64,000 nt of DNA, taken from positions 1-64,000 of the forward strand of contig NZ_FOMH01000002.1 of assembly GCF_900112575.1 (NCBI RefSeq), written 5' to 3'. Every line of letters begins with the position of its first letter. Position 1 is the first letter of the stretch. Positions 53,761-63,694 of the stretch are shown here, in pieces. The DNA is from Flavobacterium phragmitis (GTDB taxonomy: Bacteria; Bacteroidota; Bacteroidia; Flavobacteriales; Flavobacteriaceae). The notes beneath the pieces are model-generated. The model was not told the DNA's origin. It saw only the letters and a list, made by a program, of their open reading frames with translations, and made no database searches. The translations under genes and the position numbers were made by a program.

Positions 53761-56229
53761 ATGAAAAAGGAGATGGAGGAAATACTGCCCATTATGGCAG
53801 TGGAACATGATTGCATTTTATCAAAACAGGGAGATGCAACAATAGTTTTTAAAGCGGAACTGCCTGAGATTTTTACCTTATCCGATCAGGAGTATGAAGC
53901 TTTTCACCAATCATGGATTAAAGCCATTAAAGTTCTTCCAAAGTTCTGTGTTTTCCATAAACAGGACTGGTTTTTAGAAAGTGCCTATAAAGCTGATTTC
54001 ACAGGAGATGACAGCAGTTTTTTAACCAGAAGCAGTGAACGTTATTTTAATGAAAGACCCTTTCTTGAGCATTCCTGCTATATAATGCTGACCAAGAAAC
54101 CGCAGGGGAGAAAAAATTCCAGTTCGTTATTTTCAAGTCTTATAAGGAATACTTTAGTTCCTGAAGAGACGCTGGATCAAAAGCTCCTACAGGATTTTAC
54201 TGACTGTACAGGGCAGTTTAAGAGAATTATGGAAGACGGTGGGTTTGTTAAGCTTACACGTCTGAAAAATGAAGCGCTTAAAAGCGAGAGCAGAAAAATT
54301 GGGCTAATCGAAAAGTACTGTTTCTTATCTGAAAGGGAGGATTCATTTGTTTTTAATGATATCAAATTTGATGAAGGCTTATCAGTGGGCGACAAACGCT
54401 GCCAGCTTTTTACCCTGGGAGATGCCGCTGATCTGCCAGCGTTATGCGGATCACGAATCAACTTTGACCGTTATTCGACGGATAAAACCAAGTTCAGTGT
54501 CGGCTTTGCCTCCACTCTCGGCCAGCTCTTGTCCTGCAGCCACATTTATAACCAGTATCTGTTTATTGAAGATGCGCAGAAAACAATCCAAAAGCTGGAA
54601 AGCAAAAGATTAAGGCTTCAGTCTTTGTCCGCCTACAGCAGGGAAAATATGATTGCAAGGGACGCAGCGAATGACTTTTTAAATGAAGCTGTTTCCCAGC
54701 AGAGGCTTCCCGTTAAGGCTCATTTTAATGTGTTATGCTGGAGCACCAATAAAGAAGAGCTTAAGGATATTAAAAACAAAGTATCCTCTGCCCTTGCCCA
54801 GATGGATGCGGTAGCGAAGCAGGAAACTGTCGGAGCCCCGCAGATTTACTGGGCGGGAATCCCGGGAAACGCGGCGGACTTTCCTATGAATGACACTTTT
54901 GATACGTTCACCGAGCAGGCGGTCTGTTTTCTGAATATGGAAACCGGCTACAGATCATCGCTCAGTCCCTGCGGAATAAGACTCGGCGACCGTCTGACGG
55001 GAAAACCGGTTCATGTGGATATCAGCGATGAGCCCGTCAAAATGGGAATCTGCACCAACAGAAACAAATTTATTCTGGGGCCCTCGGGAAGCGGCAAGTC
55101 CTTTTTTACCAACCATATGGTCAGAAGCTATTATGAACAGGGAACCCATATTGTACTGGTGGATGTCGGTCACAGCTATAAGGGGCTCTGCGATATGGTC
55201 AGCGGCTACTATTTCACTTATGACGAAAAGAACCCAATCCGTTTTAATCCCTTTTATATTTCAGAGGGAGACAATCTGGATACTGAGAAAAAAGAAAGCA
55301 TTAAAACGCTGCTTCTTGCACTCTGGAAAAAAGATGATGAAACCTTTAACCGAAGCGAGTATGTGGCACTTTCCAACGCACTTCAGCTGTATTACGAAAA
55401 ATTGGAAATTAATGCTGCTGTCTTTCCCTGCTTTAACAGTTTTTATGAATTTCTAAAAGATGATTTTGTTTCCATACTGGAAAGCGACAAGGTGAAAGAA
55501 AAAGACTTTGACGTAAACAATTTTCTTTACGTGCTGCGCCCTTATTACAAAGGCGGCGAGTTTGACTATCTGTTGAATGCAACCGAAAATCTAAACCTTT
55601 TGAAGGAGAGATTTATAGTATTTGAACTCGACAATATCAAGGACCATCCGATTCTTTTTCCAGTGGTAACCATAATCATCATGGAAGTCTTTATCAACAA
55701 GATGCGCAAGCTGAAAGGCATCCGAAAAATGATTTTAATTGAAGAAGCCTGGAAAGCTATTGCCAAGGAAGGGATGGCAGAATATTTACGGTATTTATTC
55801 AAGACCGTCCGCAAGTTCTTTGGGGAAGCCATAGTAGTGACCCAGGAGGTTGAAGATATTATTTCTTCACCTGTGGTGAAACAGGCCATCATCAACAACA
55901 GTGACTGCAAAATCCTGCTGGACCAGAGCAAGTACCAGAATAAATTTGACCAAATCCAGGAACTTCTCGGACTTACCGATAAAGAAAAAGCACTCGTGCT
56001 GTCAGTAAATAAAGCCAATGATCCCAATAGAAAATACAAAGAAGTTTTTATCTCTCTGGGAGGAATGCTTTCAAAGGTTTACAGAACAGAGGTGTCGCTG
56101 GAGGAATATCTTGCCTATACAACTGAGGAAAGCGAGAAAGTAAAAATGAACGCGTACGCCCAAAAATTCAGCGGTGACGTCAAAAAGGGAATTGCCGCTA
56201 TGGCTCAGGAAATACGAAATGGAAATTAA
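53761..56229 (+). CDS. traG: Conjugative transfer ATPase TraG
   Basis: This 822-residue protein is the VirB4-like ATPase of the transfer channel. Walker A GPSGSGKS is at 440-447, preceded by FILG, and the Walker B ILIEEAWKAI is at 658-667. It powers assembly and substrate transport at the inner membrane. It is located as usual, after traE and traF. Confidence 0.9.
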   Translation: MKKEMEEILPIMAVEHDCILSKQGDATIVFKAELPEIFTLSDQEYEAFHQSWIKAIKVLPKFCVFHKQDWFLESAYKADFTGDDSSFLTRSSERYFNERPFLEHSCYIMLTKKPQGRKNSSSLFSSLIRNTLVPEETLDQKLLQDFTDCTGQFKRIMEDGGFVKLTRLKNEALKSESRKIGLIEKYCFLSEREDSFVFNDIKFDEGLSVGDKRCQLFTLGDAADLPALCGSRINFDRYSTDKTKFSVGFASTLGQLLSCSHIYNQYLFIEDAQKTIQKLESKRLRLQSLSAYSRENMIARDAANDFLNEAVSQQRLPVKAHFNVLCWSTNKEELKDIKNKVSSALAQMDAVAKQETVGAPQIYWAGIPGNAADFPMNDTFDTFTEQAVCFLNMETGYRSSLSPCGIRLGDRLTGKPVHVDISDEPVKMGICTNRNKFILGPSGSGKSFFTNHMVRSYYEQGTHIVLVDVGHSYKGLCDMVSGYYFTYDEKNPIRFNPFYISEGDNLDTEKKESIKTLLLALWKKDDETFNRSEYVALSNALQLYYEKLEINAAVFPCFNSFYEFLKDDFVSILESDKVKEKDFDVNNFLYVLRPYYKGGEFDYLLNATENLNLLKERFIVFELDNIKDHPILFPVVTIIIMEVFINKMRKLKGIRKMILIEEAWKAIAKEGMAEYLRYLFKTVRKFFGEAIVVTQEVEDIISSPVVKQAIINNSDCKILLDQSKYQNKFDQIQELLGLTDKEKALVLSVNKANDPNRKYKEVFISLGGMLSKVYRTEVSLEEYLAYTTEESEKVKMNAYAQKFSGDVKKGIAAMAQEIRNGN

Positions 56230-56241
56230 TGAAAGAGAAAA

Positions 56242-56925
56242 ATGAAAACAAAAATCACGGCCTGCCTGATCTGCCTGCTGCTTATCGGCACACCGGCAAG
56301 ACCGGCTGAAAAAACTGCAGCGCTGCCCATCCTTGAAATAGTAAAAGCAGTAACCAAAAAAGTAATTAAAGCAATTGATCTGCGGATCCAGAAACTGCAG
56401 AATAAAACTATATGGCTGCAGAACGCACAAAAGAAAGTCGAAAATGTACTCTCTAAATTAAAACTGGACGAAATCTCAGACTGGACGCAGAAACAGAAAG
56501 ATCTCTATAAAGGATACTATGAAGAGCTGGCAAAAGTAAAATCCATTATCACCTATTACCAGAGGATAAAAGATATTACAAAGAAGCAGGCCAAACTCGT
56601 CGAAGAATATGAAAGAGCTTGGAACCTTTTTAAAAGAGACACCCATTTTAAAGAAAGTGAGATTGAGTACATGGAGCGTGTCTACACCGGAATACTGGAG
56701 GAAAGCGTAAAGAATATTGACCAGATCTTTTTGATCTTGGAATCCTTCACAACCCAGATGAGCGATCTGAAAAGACTTGAAATAATCAATAAAGCCGGGG
56801 ACCAGATTGATGCCAATTACGATGACCTGACGATGTTTAACCAGCAGAATATGCTGCTGAGCCTCCAAAGGGCCAAAACGGAAGCAGATGCAAATAGAGT
56901 AAAACAATTTTACGGAATTCCATAA
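56242..56925 (+). CDS. Conjugal transfer protein, TraI-like
   Basis: This 227-residue exported protein has a signal peptide (1-22, LIGTPARPA) and long amphipathic helices. It matches the TraI-type proteins that follow TraG in Bacteroidota tra operons. It starts 12 bases after traG. Periplasmic and coiled-coil character fits a VirB5-like role, which is inference. Confidence 0.75.
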   Translation: MKTKITACLICLLLIGTPARPAEKTAALPILEIVKAVTKKVIKAIDLRIQKLQNKTIWLQNAQKKVENVLSKLKLDEISDWTQKQKDLYKGYYEELAKVKSIITYYQRIKDITKKQAKLVEEYERAWNLFKRDTHFKESEIEYMERVYTGILEESVKNIDQIFLILESFTTQMSDLKRLEIINKAGDQIDANYDDLTMFNQQNMLLSLQRAKTEADANRVKQFYGIP

Positions 56926-56941
56926 TTTAAAAACAATCATC

Positions 56942-57556
56942 ATGAAAAAACTGTTTTTTATATTCTCGCTGCTTATCATTTTCCCTCTGGGAATGCAGGC
57001 TCAGGCTAAACAGCGTAAGGAACTCCTGCTTCAGATTGCAGCATTGCAGGTCTATATCGATTATGCTAAAAAAGGATATTCCGCTGTGTCAAAAGGACTC
57101 AATTTTATCGGTGATGCCAAAAAAGGAGAGCTAAATCTGCATGGCGATTATTTCGCATCGCTTTTAAAAATTAATCCCAAAGTCAGAAACTATTATAAGA
57201 CCGCTGAAATTATTTCATTGCAGCTGAAAATAATCAAAATCTGTAAAAGGACTTCTGTCGATTTAAAAACAGCAGACTTATTTCACGGCAGCGAGCTGGA
57301 TTATATTCAGCGTTCGTTTGAAAGACTGCTGCAGAACTGCAGCGATACACTGGAACAGCTTCTGGCAGTCACTGCCGATGCCAGCCTAGAGCTTAAAGAA
57401 GACCAGAGAATTGAACGTATTGACGCGCTGCATGAAACAATGCTGGAAGATTACAATTTCTGCATTTCTTTCAGCAGTGATGCCAGACTGCTGTCTGTAT
57501 CCAAGACAGCAGAAAAAAAGGATTCTAAAAATACAAATGCTGTTTACGGATTATAA
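56942..57556 (+). CDS. Conjugal transfer protein, TraI/TerB-like paralogue 1
   Basis: This 204-residue exported protein has a signal peptide (to LGMQAQA) and a helical body with YIDYAKKGYSAVSKGLNFI and FASLLKINPKVRNYYK. It is related to the next gene (57567) in the same segments and looks like an old duplication. It lies 16 bases after the upstream gene. Confidence 0.7.
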   Translation: MKKLFFIFSLLIIFPLGMQAQAKQRKELLLQIAALQVYIDYAKKGYSAVSKGLNFIGDAKKGELNLHGDYFASLLKINPKVRNYYKTAEIISLQLKIIKICKRTSVDLKTADLFHGSELDYIQRSFERLLQNCSDTLEQLLAVTADASLELKEDQRIERIDALHETMLEDYNFCISFSSDARLLSVSKTAEKKDSKNTNAVYGL

Positions 57557-57566
57557 ATTAAAAATC

Positions 57567-58202
57567 ATGAAAAAAATACTGGTTTTAGGGCTGATTATCT
57601 TCTTTTCAATGATCCCTGAGAAAGCAAATGCGCAGTCAGCGGAGATACAGCAGCTGATCCTCAACATTGAAAAATTATCGCAGTTCAAAAAGATTCTCAG
57701 TGATATGAAAAAGGGATATGAACTGCTTTCCGGTGGATACAGGACGGTCAAAGAAATGTCTGAAGGGAATTTCAGCCTTCATAAAACCTTTTTAGACGCC
57801 CTGATGCAGGTCAGCCCTGCGGTAAAGAACTACAAAAAAATCGGAGAAATTATCAATTATCAGATCCTGCTGGTAAAAGAAACCCGCAACGGACTGAGCA
57901 GATTCTCAAAAGGCGGCAACTTCAATGAAAAGGAGCTGAAGTACTTTGAATCCGTTTACGGCAATCTGCTGAACCTGAGCCTTCGCAATCTTGATGAGCT
58001 TACAATGGTGGTTACAGCAGACAAGCTGAGAATGTCAGATGATGAACGGCTTGAAGCGGTAGATGCTATTTTTCTTGAGATGCAGGATAAACTGGTGTTT
58101 CTGCGGGATTTTAATGCCTCTTCTAACATACTGCTGCTGCAGCGGGCAAAAGAAAGAAATGATGTGCTTGCTTCTAAAGGCCTTCAGCAATTAAAAAAAT
58201 AA
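57567..58202 (+). CDS. Conjugal transfer protein, TraI/TerB-like paralogue 2
   Basis: This 211-residue exported protein begins at the ATG at 57567, because a clear signal peptide (LVLGLIIFFSMIPEKANAQ) follows; the frame is open further upstream inside the previous gene. The body (ILSDMKKGYELLSGGYRTV, FLDALMQVSPAVKNYKKI) is similar to paralogue 1. It is followed by traJ after 4 bases. The role is unknown, probably structural. Confidence 0.75.
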   Translation: MKKILVLGLIIFFSMIPEKANAQSAEIQQLILNIEKLSQFKKILSDMKKGYELLSGGYRTVKEMSEGNFSLHKTFLDALMQVSPAVKNYKKIGEIINYQILLVKETRNGLSRFSKGGNFNEKELKYFESVYGNLLNLSLRNLDELTMVVTADKLRMSDDERLEAVDAIFLEMQDKLVFLRDFNASSNILLLQRAKERNDVLASKGLQQLKK

Positions 58203-58206
58203 GGAT

Positions 58207-59418
58207 ATGAAACTTTCATTAAAAAACAAAAGCAGAATTCACTTTATAGTTCTGTTCCTGCTGCCTTTTTTGACAAAGGCTCAGGGATTAGGCGATGAGA
58301 TGCAGAGCCTTCATTCCGTATTAGAACAGCTTTACGACGAAATGATGCCTTTGTGCAGCAATCTTCTGGCAGTGGGTCAGGGAATCGCAGGATTCGGAAC
58401 CATCTGGTATATCGCCTCCAGAGTGTGGAGGCACATAGCAAGCGCCGAACCGATTGATTTCTATCCGCTGTTCCGTCCCTTTGTAATCGGGTTCTGCATC
58501 ATGATTTTCCCGTCTGTCCTTGCTCTTATCAACGGGGTTATGAAGCCCACAGTTACGGCAACTGCCGCTATGGTCACAGGATCCAATAATGCAGTTGCGG
58601 TCCTCTTAAAAGAAAAAGAAAAGGCAGTTAAAGAAACAGATCCCTGGAAAATGTATGTTGGTGCGGCCGGCGCCGGGGACCGGGACAGATGGTATAAATA
58701 CACCCATGACGGAGCCGACCCTTCGGATGAGAGCATGCTGGCAGGAATAGGTAACGACATCAAATTTGCAATGGAAAAGGCTTCCTACAGTTTTAGAAAC
58801 TCAGTCAAGGAATGGATGAGCGAGATCCTGAGGGTTTTGTTCGAGGCCGCGGCCTTATGCATTGATACCCTTAGAACATTTCAGCTGGTTGTCCTCTCCA
58901 TCCTGGGACCTCTCGTTTTCGGAATAGCGGTCTTTGACGGATTCCAGCATACCCTTACCGTCTGGCTGGCAAGATATATCAATATTTATCTGTGGCTGCC
59001 GGTTGCCAATATATTCGGCAGCATTATAGGCAAGATTCAGGAACTGATGCTCAAACTGGATCTATCCCAAGTGCAGGCTACCGGTGATACCTTTTTCAGC
59101 AGGACCGATATGTCTTACCTTATTTTTATGATAATCGGCATTATAGGGTACTTCACCGTTCCGTCCGTTGCCAATTACATAGTCCATGCGGGAGGCGGCG
59201 GAGCCCTGGCCCAGAAAACCACAACCCTATTCAGCACCTCAGCAAGTTCAGCGGTTTCCAAGACATCACAGGGAACCGCAATGGTTCTGGATTCAATGGG
59301 AAATGCCGCTGGAAGGATGTCGCAGAGCATGTCTGCATCTTCAGCCTCTTCACCCTATTTTGAGGAGAAAGGAAATTATATGAGCGAGAGGCTCAAAGGA
59401 AATTCAAAACAAACTTAA
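58207..59418 (+). CDS. traJ: Conjugative transfer protein TraJ
   Basis: This 403-residue protein is a multi-pass inner-membrane protein with a signal peptide (to FLTKAQG) and five or more membrane helices. It includes the conserved GFGTIWYIASRVWRHIA and LWLPVANIFGSIIGKIQ. It corresponds to TraJ, the VirB6-like channel component. It starts 4 bases after the preceding gene. Confidence 0.85.
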   Translation: MKLSLKNKSRIHFIVLFLLPFLTKAQGLGDEMQSLHSVLEQLYDEMMPLCSNLLAVGQGIAGFGTIWYIASRVWRHIASAEPIDFYPLFRPFVIGFCIMIFPSVLALINGVMKPTVTATAAMVTGSNNAVAVLLKEKEKAVKETDPWKMYVGAAGAGDRDRWYKYTHDGADPSDESMLAGIGNDIKFAMEKASYSFRNSVKEWMSEILRVLFEAAALCIDTLRTFQLVVLSILGPLVFGIAVFDGFQHTLTVWLARYINIYLWLPVANIFGSIIGKIQELMLKLDLSQVQATGDTFFSRTDMSYLIFMIIGIIGYFTVPSVANYIVHAGGGGALAQKTTTLFSTSASSAVSKTSQGTAMVLDSMGNAAGRMSQSMSASSASSPYFEEKGNYMSERLKGNSKQT

Positions 59419-59429
59419 ATGATCCGCTC

Positions 59430-60050
59430 ATGTTCACCAAAATGAAAAATATAGACACTGCATTTAAATATGTCAGAGGATTTACGATGCTTGTTATTAT
59501 ATGCTGCGCTTTGATCTGCTGTTACACCCTGAACAGAAGTTTTCAGACTGTAAGCCGCATGCAGGATAAGATATACATCCTTGCGGCAGGAAAAGCTCTG
59601 GAAGCCTATGCGTCGGACAGAAAGGATAATGTGTCTGTTGAAGCAAAAGACCATATTAAAACTTTTCACCAGTTTTTCTTTACCCTGGACCCGGATGATA
59701 AGGTCATTAAAACCAATGTCACCAAAGCGCTTTATCTGGCGGACGAAAGCGCTAAAAGGATTTATGATGACCTGAAAGAAAACGGTTTTTATTCCGGAAT
59801 CATTTCAGGCAATATAAGCCAGACCATCCAGATTGACAGTGTAACAGTCGATACCCGGGACTACCCCTACCGTTTTAAATGCTTCTCGCAGCAGAACATT
59901 ATCAGAACCACGAGCATTTTGAAAAGAAGCCTGATCACGGAAGGAAGCCTTCGCAATGTATCAAGAAGCGACAACAATCCGCATGGTTTTTTAATCGAAC
60001 GTTTCAATACGATTGAAAACCGGGATTTAACTGTTGAAAACCGAAAATGA
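59430..60050 (+). CDS. traK: Conjugative transfer protein TraK
   Basis: This 206-residue protein is TraK: one N-terminal membrane helix (about 19-37) followed by a periplasmic domain with conserved KDHIKTFHQFFFTLDPDD. It is the VirB8-like bridge of the transfer complex. The spacing from traJ is 11 bases. Confidence 0.9.
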   Translation: MFTKMKNIDTAFKYVRGFTMLVIICCALICCYTLNRSFQTVSRMQDKIYILAAGKALEAYASDRKDNVSVEAKDHIKTFHQFFFTLDPDDKVIKTNVTKALYLADESAKRIYDDLKENGFYSGIISGNISQTIQIDSVTVDTRDYPYRFKCFSQQNIIRTTSILKRSLITEGSLRNVSRSDNNPHGFLIERFNTIENRDLTVENRK

Positions 60051-60056
60051 GAGGTT

Positions 60057-60314
60057 ATGAAATCACTGTTTAAAAAAAGAGAAACTGCATTTACATACCA
60101 TAGGCACTATCTCTCTGCACAAAAAAAATGGTCTGAAAAAATGAGCACTCTGGCGGAAGGGTGTTCAAAAAGGAAGCTCATTTTTCTTCTCGGCTTATTT
60201 GTTATCCTATCAGCAGGCTATCTTCTTTATAACCTCTATAATGCCTTTTCAGGAAAGGAAGCCCAGAAGGTTAAAATTTCAAAGCAGACTGCAAAAATTA
60301 AAATAATCGATTAA
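60057..60314 (+). CDS. TraL-like small membrane protein
   Basis: This 85-residue protein has one central membrane helix (about 42-60) and charged ends. It occupies the traL position between traK and traM and resembles the small TraL proteins of the family. Sequence alone is weak evidence; position is the main support. Confidence 0.6.
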   Translation: MKSLFKKRETAFTYHRHYLSAQKKWSEKMSTLAEGCSKRKLIFLLGLFVILSAGYLLYNLYNAFSGKEAQKVKISKQTAKIKIID

Positions 60315-60325
60315 AAAATAAACAC

Positions 60326-61615
60326 ATGGAACAGAAGACGATATCAATTAAAGAAGCAAAAAAACGAAAAATGTTTCTGGCTCTGCCAATCATCGCACTT
60401 CCTTTTATCACCATTCTTTTTTACACCCTTGGAGGAGGAAGAATGGAAGCCGCAGCGGCTGAAAATGAAATAAAGAAAGGATTTAATTTTAAACTGCCGC
60501 TTCCCAACTTTAAGGAAGATTCCTCTTTGGATAAAATGAGCTATTATGATAAGGCAGCAGTGGATTCAATCAAACTGCAGGAGCAGATTAAAAAAGATCC
60601 CAATTATTCCAATCAAAAAGTTCTGGAAGAATCCTTGAAAGAGTTTTCAAGTCCTGATTTTGCATCCCAGCGTTTTTCAAAAAAGGGAACTGGTCTGAAT
60701 GCAGCAAGTCCGCAGGACAGAAACGAGCAGAAAATCTATGAAAAACTGCAGCAGCTTCAGAAAACCATCAGCGGGCCGATGCCGGTTAAAAATTACGGCC
60801 AGGATATGAGGGAGTTCGAAAACTACGGCTCATCAAATGAAATTTCCTCTCAAATAAAAAGGTTAGAACAGATGATGTCTGCAATGGGCGAAACTCAGCC
60901 GGACCCGGAACTGCAGCAGCTCGGCGGGATGCTCGAAAATATACTGGATATCCAGCATCCTTCAAGAGTGCAGGAACGTTTAAAACAGAATTCCGAACAA
61001 AAAAAAGGAAAAGTATATTCTGTAAACCTAAAAAGTAAAGCAGATAATATCAGCTCACTTCAAGAAAATACAAAACCCGCAGACAATTTGAAATTGAACG
61101 CTTTTTTCACTGAAGATGAGGATTTACACCCAGATCATCCGCAGAATGCACTTGAAGCCGCTGTGCACGAAACACAGACCATTGTAAATGGATCGGTGGT
61201 TAAACTAAGGCTCACTGCCGATATTACGCTTCAGGAAACAACAATACCCAAAAACACTTTTGTATACGGTATAGCGGCATTGAAAGGTGAAAGGCTTGAA
61301 ATAAAGATAGAAAACCTCCAGCATCATGGTTCCATTTTCCCGGTGCAGCTCTCGGTCTTTGATATGGACGGTATTGAGGGCATATATATTCCGGGTGCCA
61401 TTAGCAGGGATGTGGCCAAAGCATCTGCCGACCGCTCGATTCAGACTCTCGGACTTACCGGTGTTACCGATTCATGGGGAGCGCAGGCTGCGGGAATGGG
61501 GATTGAAGCGGCCAAAAGTCTTATGAGCAAAAAGGTAAAACTCATAAAAGTTGCGGTAAAAGCAGGATACAAGGTGCTGTTATATGATGAAAAACAAAAG
61601 AATTTAAAACCATAA
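60326..61615 (+). CDS. traM: Conjugative transfer protein TraM
   Basis: This 429-residue protein is TraM: an N-terminal membrane helix (about 15-33), a long helical/disordered stretch with PDPELQQLGGMLENILDIQHP, and a conserved beta-rich C-terminal domain (VHETQTIVNGSVVKLRL through GIEGIYIPGAISRD). It corresponds to VirB10, which spans both membranes. The gap to traL is 11 bases. Confidence 0.9.
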   Translation: MEQKTISIKEAKKRKMFLALPIIALPFITILFYTLGGGRMEAAAAENEIKKGFNFKLPLPNFKEDSSLDKMSYYDKAAVDSIKLQEQIKKDPNYSNQKVLEESLKEFSSPDFASQRFSKKGTGLNAASPQDRNEQKIYEKLQQLQKTISGPMPVKNYGQDMREFENYGSSNEISSQIKRLEQMMSAMGETQPDPELQQLGGMLENILDIQHPSRVQERLKQNSEQKKGKVYSVNLKSKADNISSLQENTKPADNLKLNAFFTEDEDLHPDHPQNALEAAVHETQTIVNGSVVKLRLTADITLQETTIPKNTFVYGIAALKGERLEIKIENLQHHGSIFPVQLSVFDMDGIEGIYIPGAISRDVAKASADRSIQTLGLTGVTDSWGAQAAGMGIEAAKSLMSKKVKLIKVAVKAGYKVLLYDEKQKNLKP

Positions 61616-61626
61616 AATAGAATAAG

Positions 61627-62469
61627 ATGAAAAGAATTAATTATTTGTTTTTAATGGGTCTGCTGCTGGTTTCTGTTTGGGCTCATCCCCAGCTAAAGAG
61701 CAGGGAAACTGTTTTTTATGAAGACCGCTATAAAAATCTTCAGATCGGCTATTCGAAGACCACCAGCATCGTTTTTCCCTACCCGATTAAAAGCATCGAT
61801 AAAGGCAGTGCTGATGTGCTGGTGCAGAAAGCCAAAGGGGTGGAGAATATTCTGCTTGTAAAAGCGGCGAGACAATATTTTTTCCAGACTAACCTGACGG
61901 TAGTCACCTCTGATGCAAAATTGTATGTATTTGTACTGAACTACAATGAAGACTGCCCTGATCTGAATATAAAAGCAGAAAATGCTGCGGCGGCGAGTAA
62001 GGATGTACTATTCACTCTAGAAAACGAAAATCAGAAAAAAATAGAACAGTCTGCTTCACTGGCACTATCAAAAAAAATAAAGACCAGCGGTTTAAAAAAA
62101 GCTAAGTTTCAGATAAAACTGGAGGTCAGCGGCATTTTTATACATGAGGATGTGCTGTATCTGCGTGTAGTATTTGAGAATAAGTCAAAAATTAATTACG
62201 ATATCGACCAGCTGCGTTTTTTCATAAGAGACCAGCGAAAATCAAAACGAACTGCCTCGCAGGAAATTGAGATCCAGCCGCTGTACTGCACTTCATCAAT
62301 TGCGGTGATTCCTGATAAGTCTGAAGTAGTAAAAGTTTTTGCACTGGAGAAATTTACCATTCCAGACAATAAGCTTTTAACGCTCCAGCTGCTGGAAAAG
62401 AATGGCGGTAGGCATTTGGAAGCCAGCATTAAAAAAAATCTGGCCGATAAAGTAATCCCGCTGCCATAA
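61627..62469 (+). CDS. traN: Conjugative transfer protein TraN
   Basis: This 280-residue exported protein is TraN (VirB9-like): a signal peptide, then GYSKTTSIVFPYPIKSID and a C-terminal beta domain with EVSGIFIHEDVLYLRVVFEN. It forms the outer-membrane core with TraM. It follows TraM by 11 bases. Confidence 0.9.
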   Translation: MKRINYLFLMGLLLVSVWAHPQLKSRETVFYEDRYKNLQIGYSKTTSIVFPYPIKSIDKGSADVLVQKAKGVENILLVKAARQYFFQTNLTVVTSDAKLYVFVLNYNEDCPDLNIKAENAAAASKDVLFTLENENQKKIEQSASLALSKKIKTSGLKKAKFQIKLEVSGIFIHEDVLYLRVVFENKSKINYDIDQLRFFIRDQRKSKRTASQEIEIQPLYCTSSIAVIPDKSEVVKVFALEKFTIPDNKLLTLQLLEKNGGRHLEASIKKNLADKVIPLP

Positions 62470-62505
62470 TCCCGGCACCATCCTAAAAAACTTAAAAAGC
62501 AGCTT

Positions 62506-63669
62506 ATGAATATAAATATCAGTGAAACCGAAACGCTGTTAAGCTTTGCAGAGGAAATGGCTTCACTAGGCTATCGCTATGCGGCGCACCCTGTTAATCT
62601 ATCAGCTGACTGCGATAACATTGCTTTTTTCAGGACATCAATGGGCGCAGAGGACCATTGTCTCGCAGGAAGGAATGATATCGACTATTTTAAGAGCGTG
62701 CCGATCGATTCGCTTATAAAGGACTTAAAGACAGTCATGAAGAGCGGTATTGATCTGTACAGCAATCAGAAACTTGATCTTACGGAGTTTGTCCGTCTGT
62801 CAAGAGAAAACAAGCAATTACCAGAAAATAACTTAAATACAAACATTATGAATGAGACTAATTTAAAATACCTGAAAGACCAGCTGAAATATACTGGATT
62901 TGGAGAAACTTTCGATACCGAATTGAGAGAAAACATGCTGAAAGGTGATAAGGATTTTAAAATCATGCACACCGGCATTATGAACAATGGCGTTCCAAAC
63001 AGAGATACCGTAACGGTTGAGCTGAACTTCAAGAAGTCAGACCAGACTGATATGTACTTTTTTAATTCCTATCATGTGAATCTCCAGAAAGAAGAAAACA
63101 AGCCGGGACTGGAACAGACGTTTTACATCAACAATGACGGCACAAGCATTACGCTCAAAGAAGCTTATAACCTGATGGAAGGGCGTTCAGTAAACAAAGA
63201 CCTTAAAAATAAAGAAGGCGAAACGTACAATTCGTGGATCAAAATAGACTTCAAACAAACCGACAACTCGGGCAATTTCAAAATCAACCACTACCATCAG
63301 AATTACGGCTATGATCTGGAAGCGAGCCTTGAGAAGCACTCCATAAAAGAACTCAATACGCCTCAGTATAAGGAAGACCTGATGAATTCCCTTAAAAAAG
63401 GAAATCTTCAGTCGGTGACTTTTGTTGTGGGAGGCGTTGAAAGCAAAATGTTCGTGGAAGCAAATCCGCAGTTTAAGACTCTTAATGTATATGATGCAAA
63501 CCTCCAGCGCATCAATCATAGAGAAAGCAAGGAAGAGAAAAAATCAGAAGGAGAAAAAAAATCTGAAAAACAATCAGAGAAAAAACAGTCTGAGAGCACT
63601 GACGAGAACAGTGAAACCCCTTCGGCGAACAAACCAAAAAAAAGAAGACAGCAGTCTAATTCAGTTTAG
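62506..63669 (+). CDS. Conserved conjugation-region protein
   Basis: This 387-residue cytoplasmic protein has a mixed N-terminal domain, a second domain starting MNETNLKYLKDQLKYTGFG, and a charged low-complexity tail of K/E/S repeats from about residue 340. The middle resembles DUF3945/DUF4099-type proteins of Bacteroidota elements. The role is unknown. It lies 36 bases after traN. Confidence 0.6.
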   Translation: MNINISETETLLSFAEEMASLGYRYAAHPVNLSADCDNIAFFRTSMGAEDHCLAGRNDIDYFKSVPIDSLIKDLKTVMKSGIDLYSNQKLDLTEFVRLSRENKQLPENNLNTNIMNETNLKYLKDQLKYTGFGETFDTELRENMLKGDKDFKIMHTGIMNNGVPNRDTVTVELNFKKSDQTDMYFFNSYHVNLQKEENKPGLEQTFYINNDGTSITLKEAYNLMEGRSVNKDLKNKEGETYNSWIKIDFKQTDNSGNFKINHYHQNYGYDLEASLEKHSIKELNTPQYKEDLMNSLKKGNLQSVTFVVGGVESKMFVEANPQFKTLNVYDANLQRINHRESKEEKKSEGEKKSEKQSEKKQSESTDENSETPSANKPKKRRQQSNSV

Positions 63670-63694
63670 AGATTTTAAAATTATTAAAGTTTAG

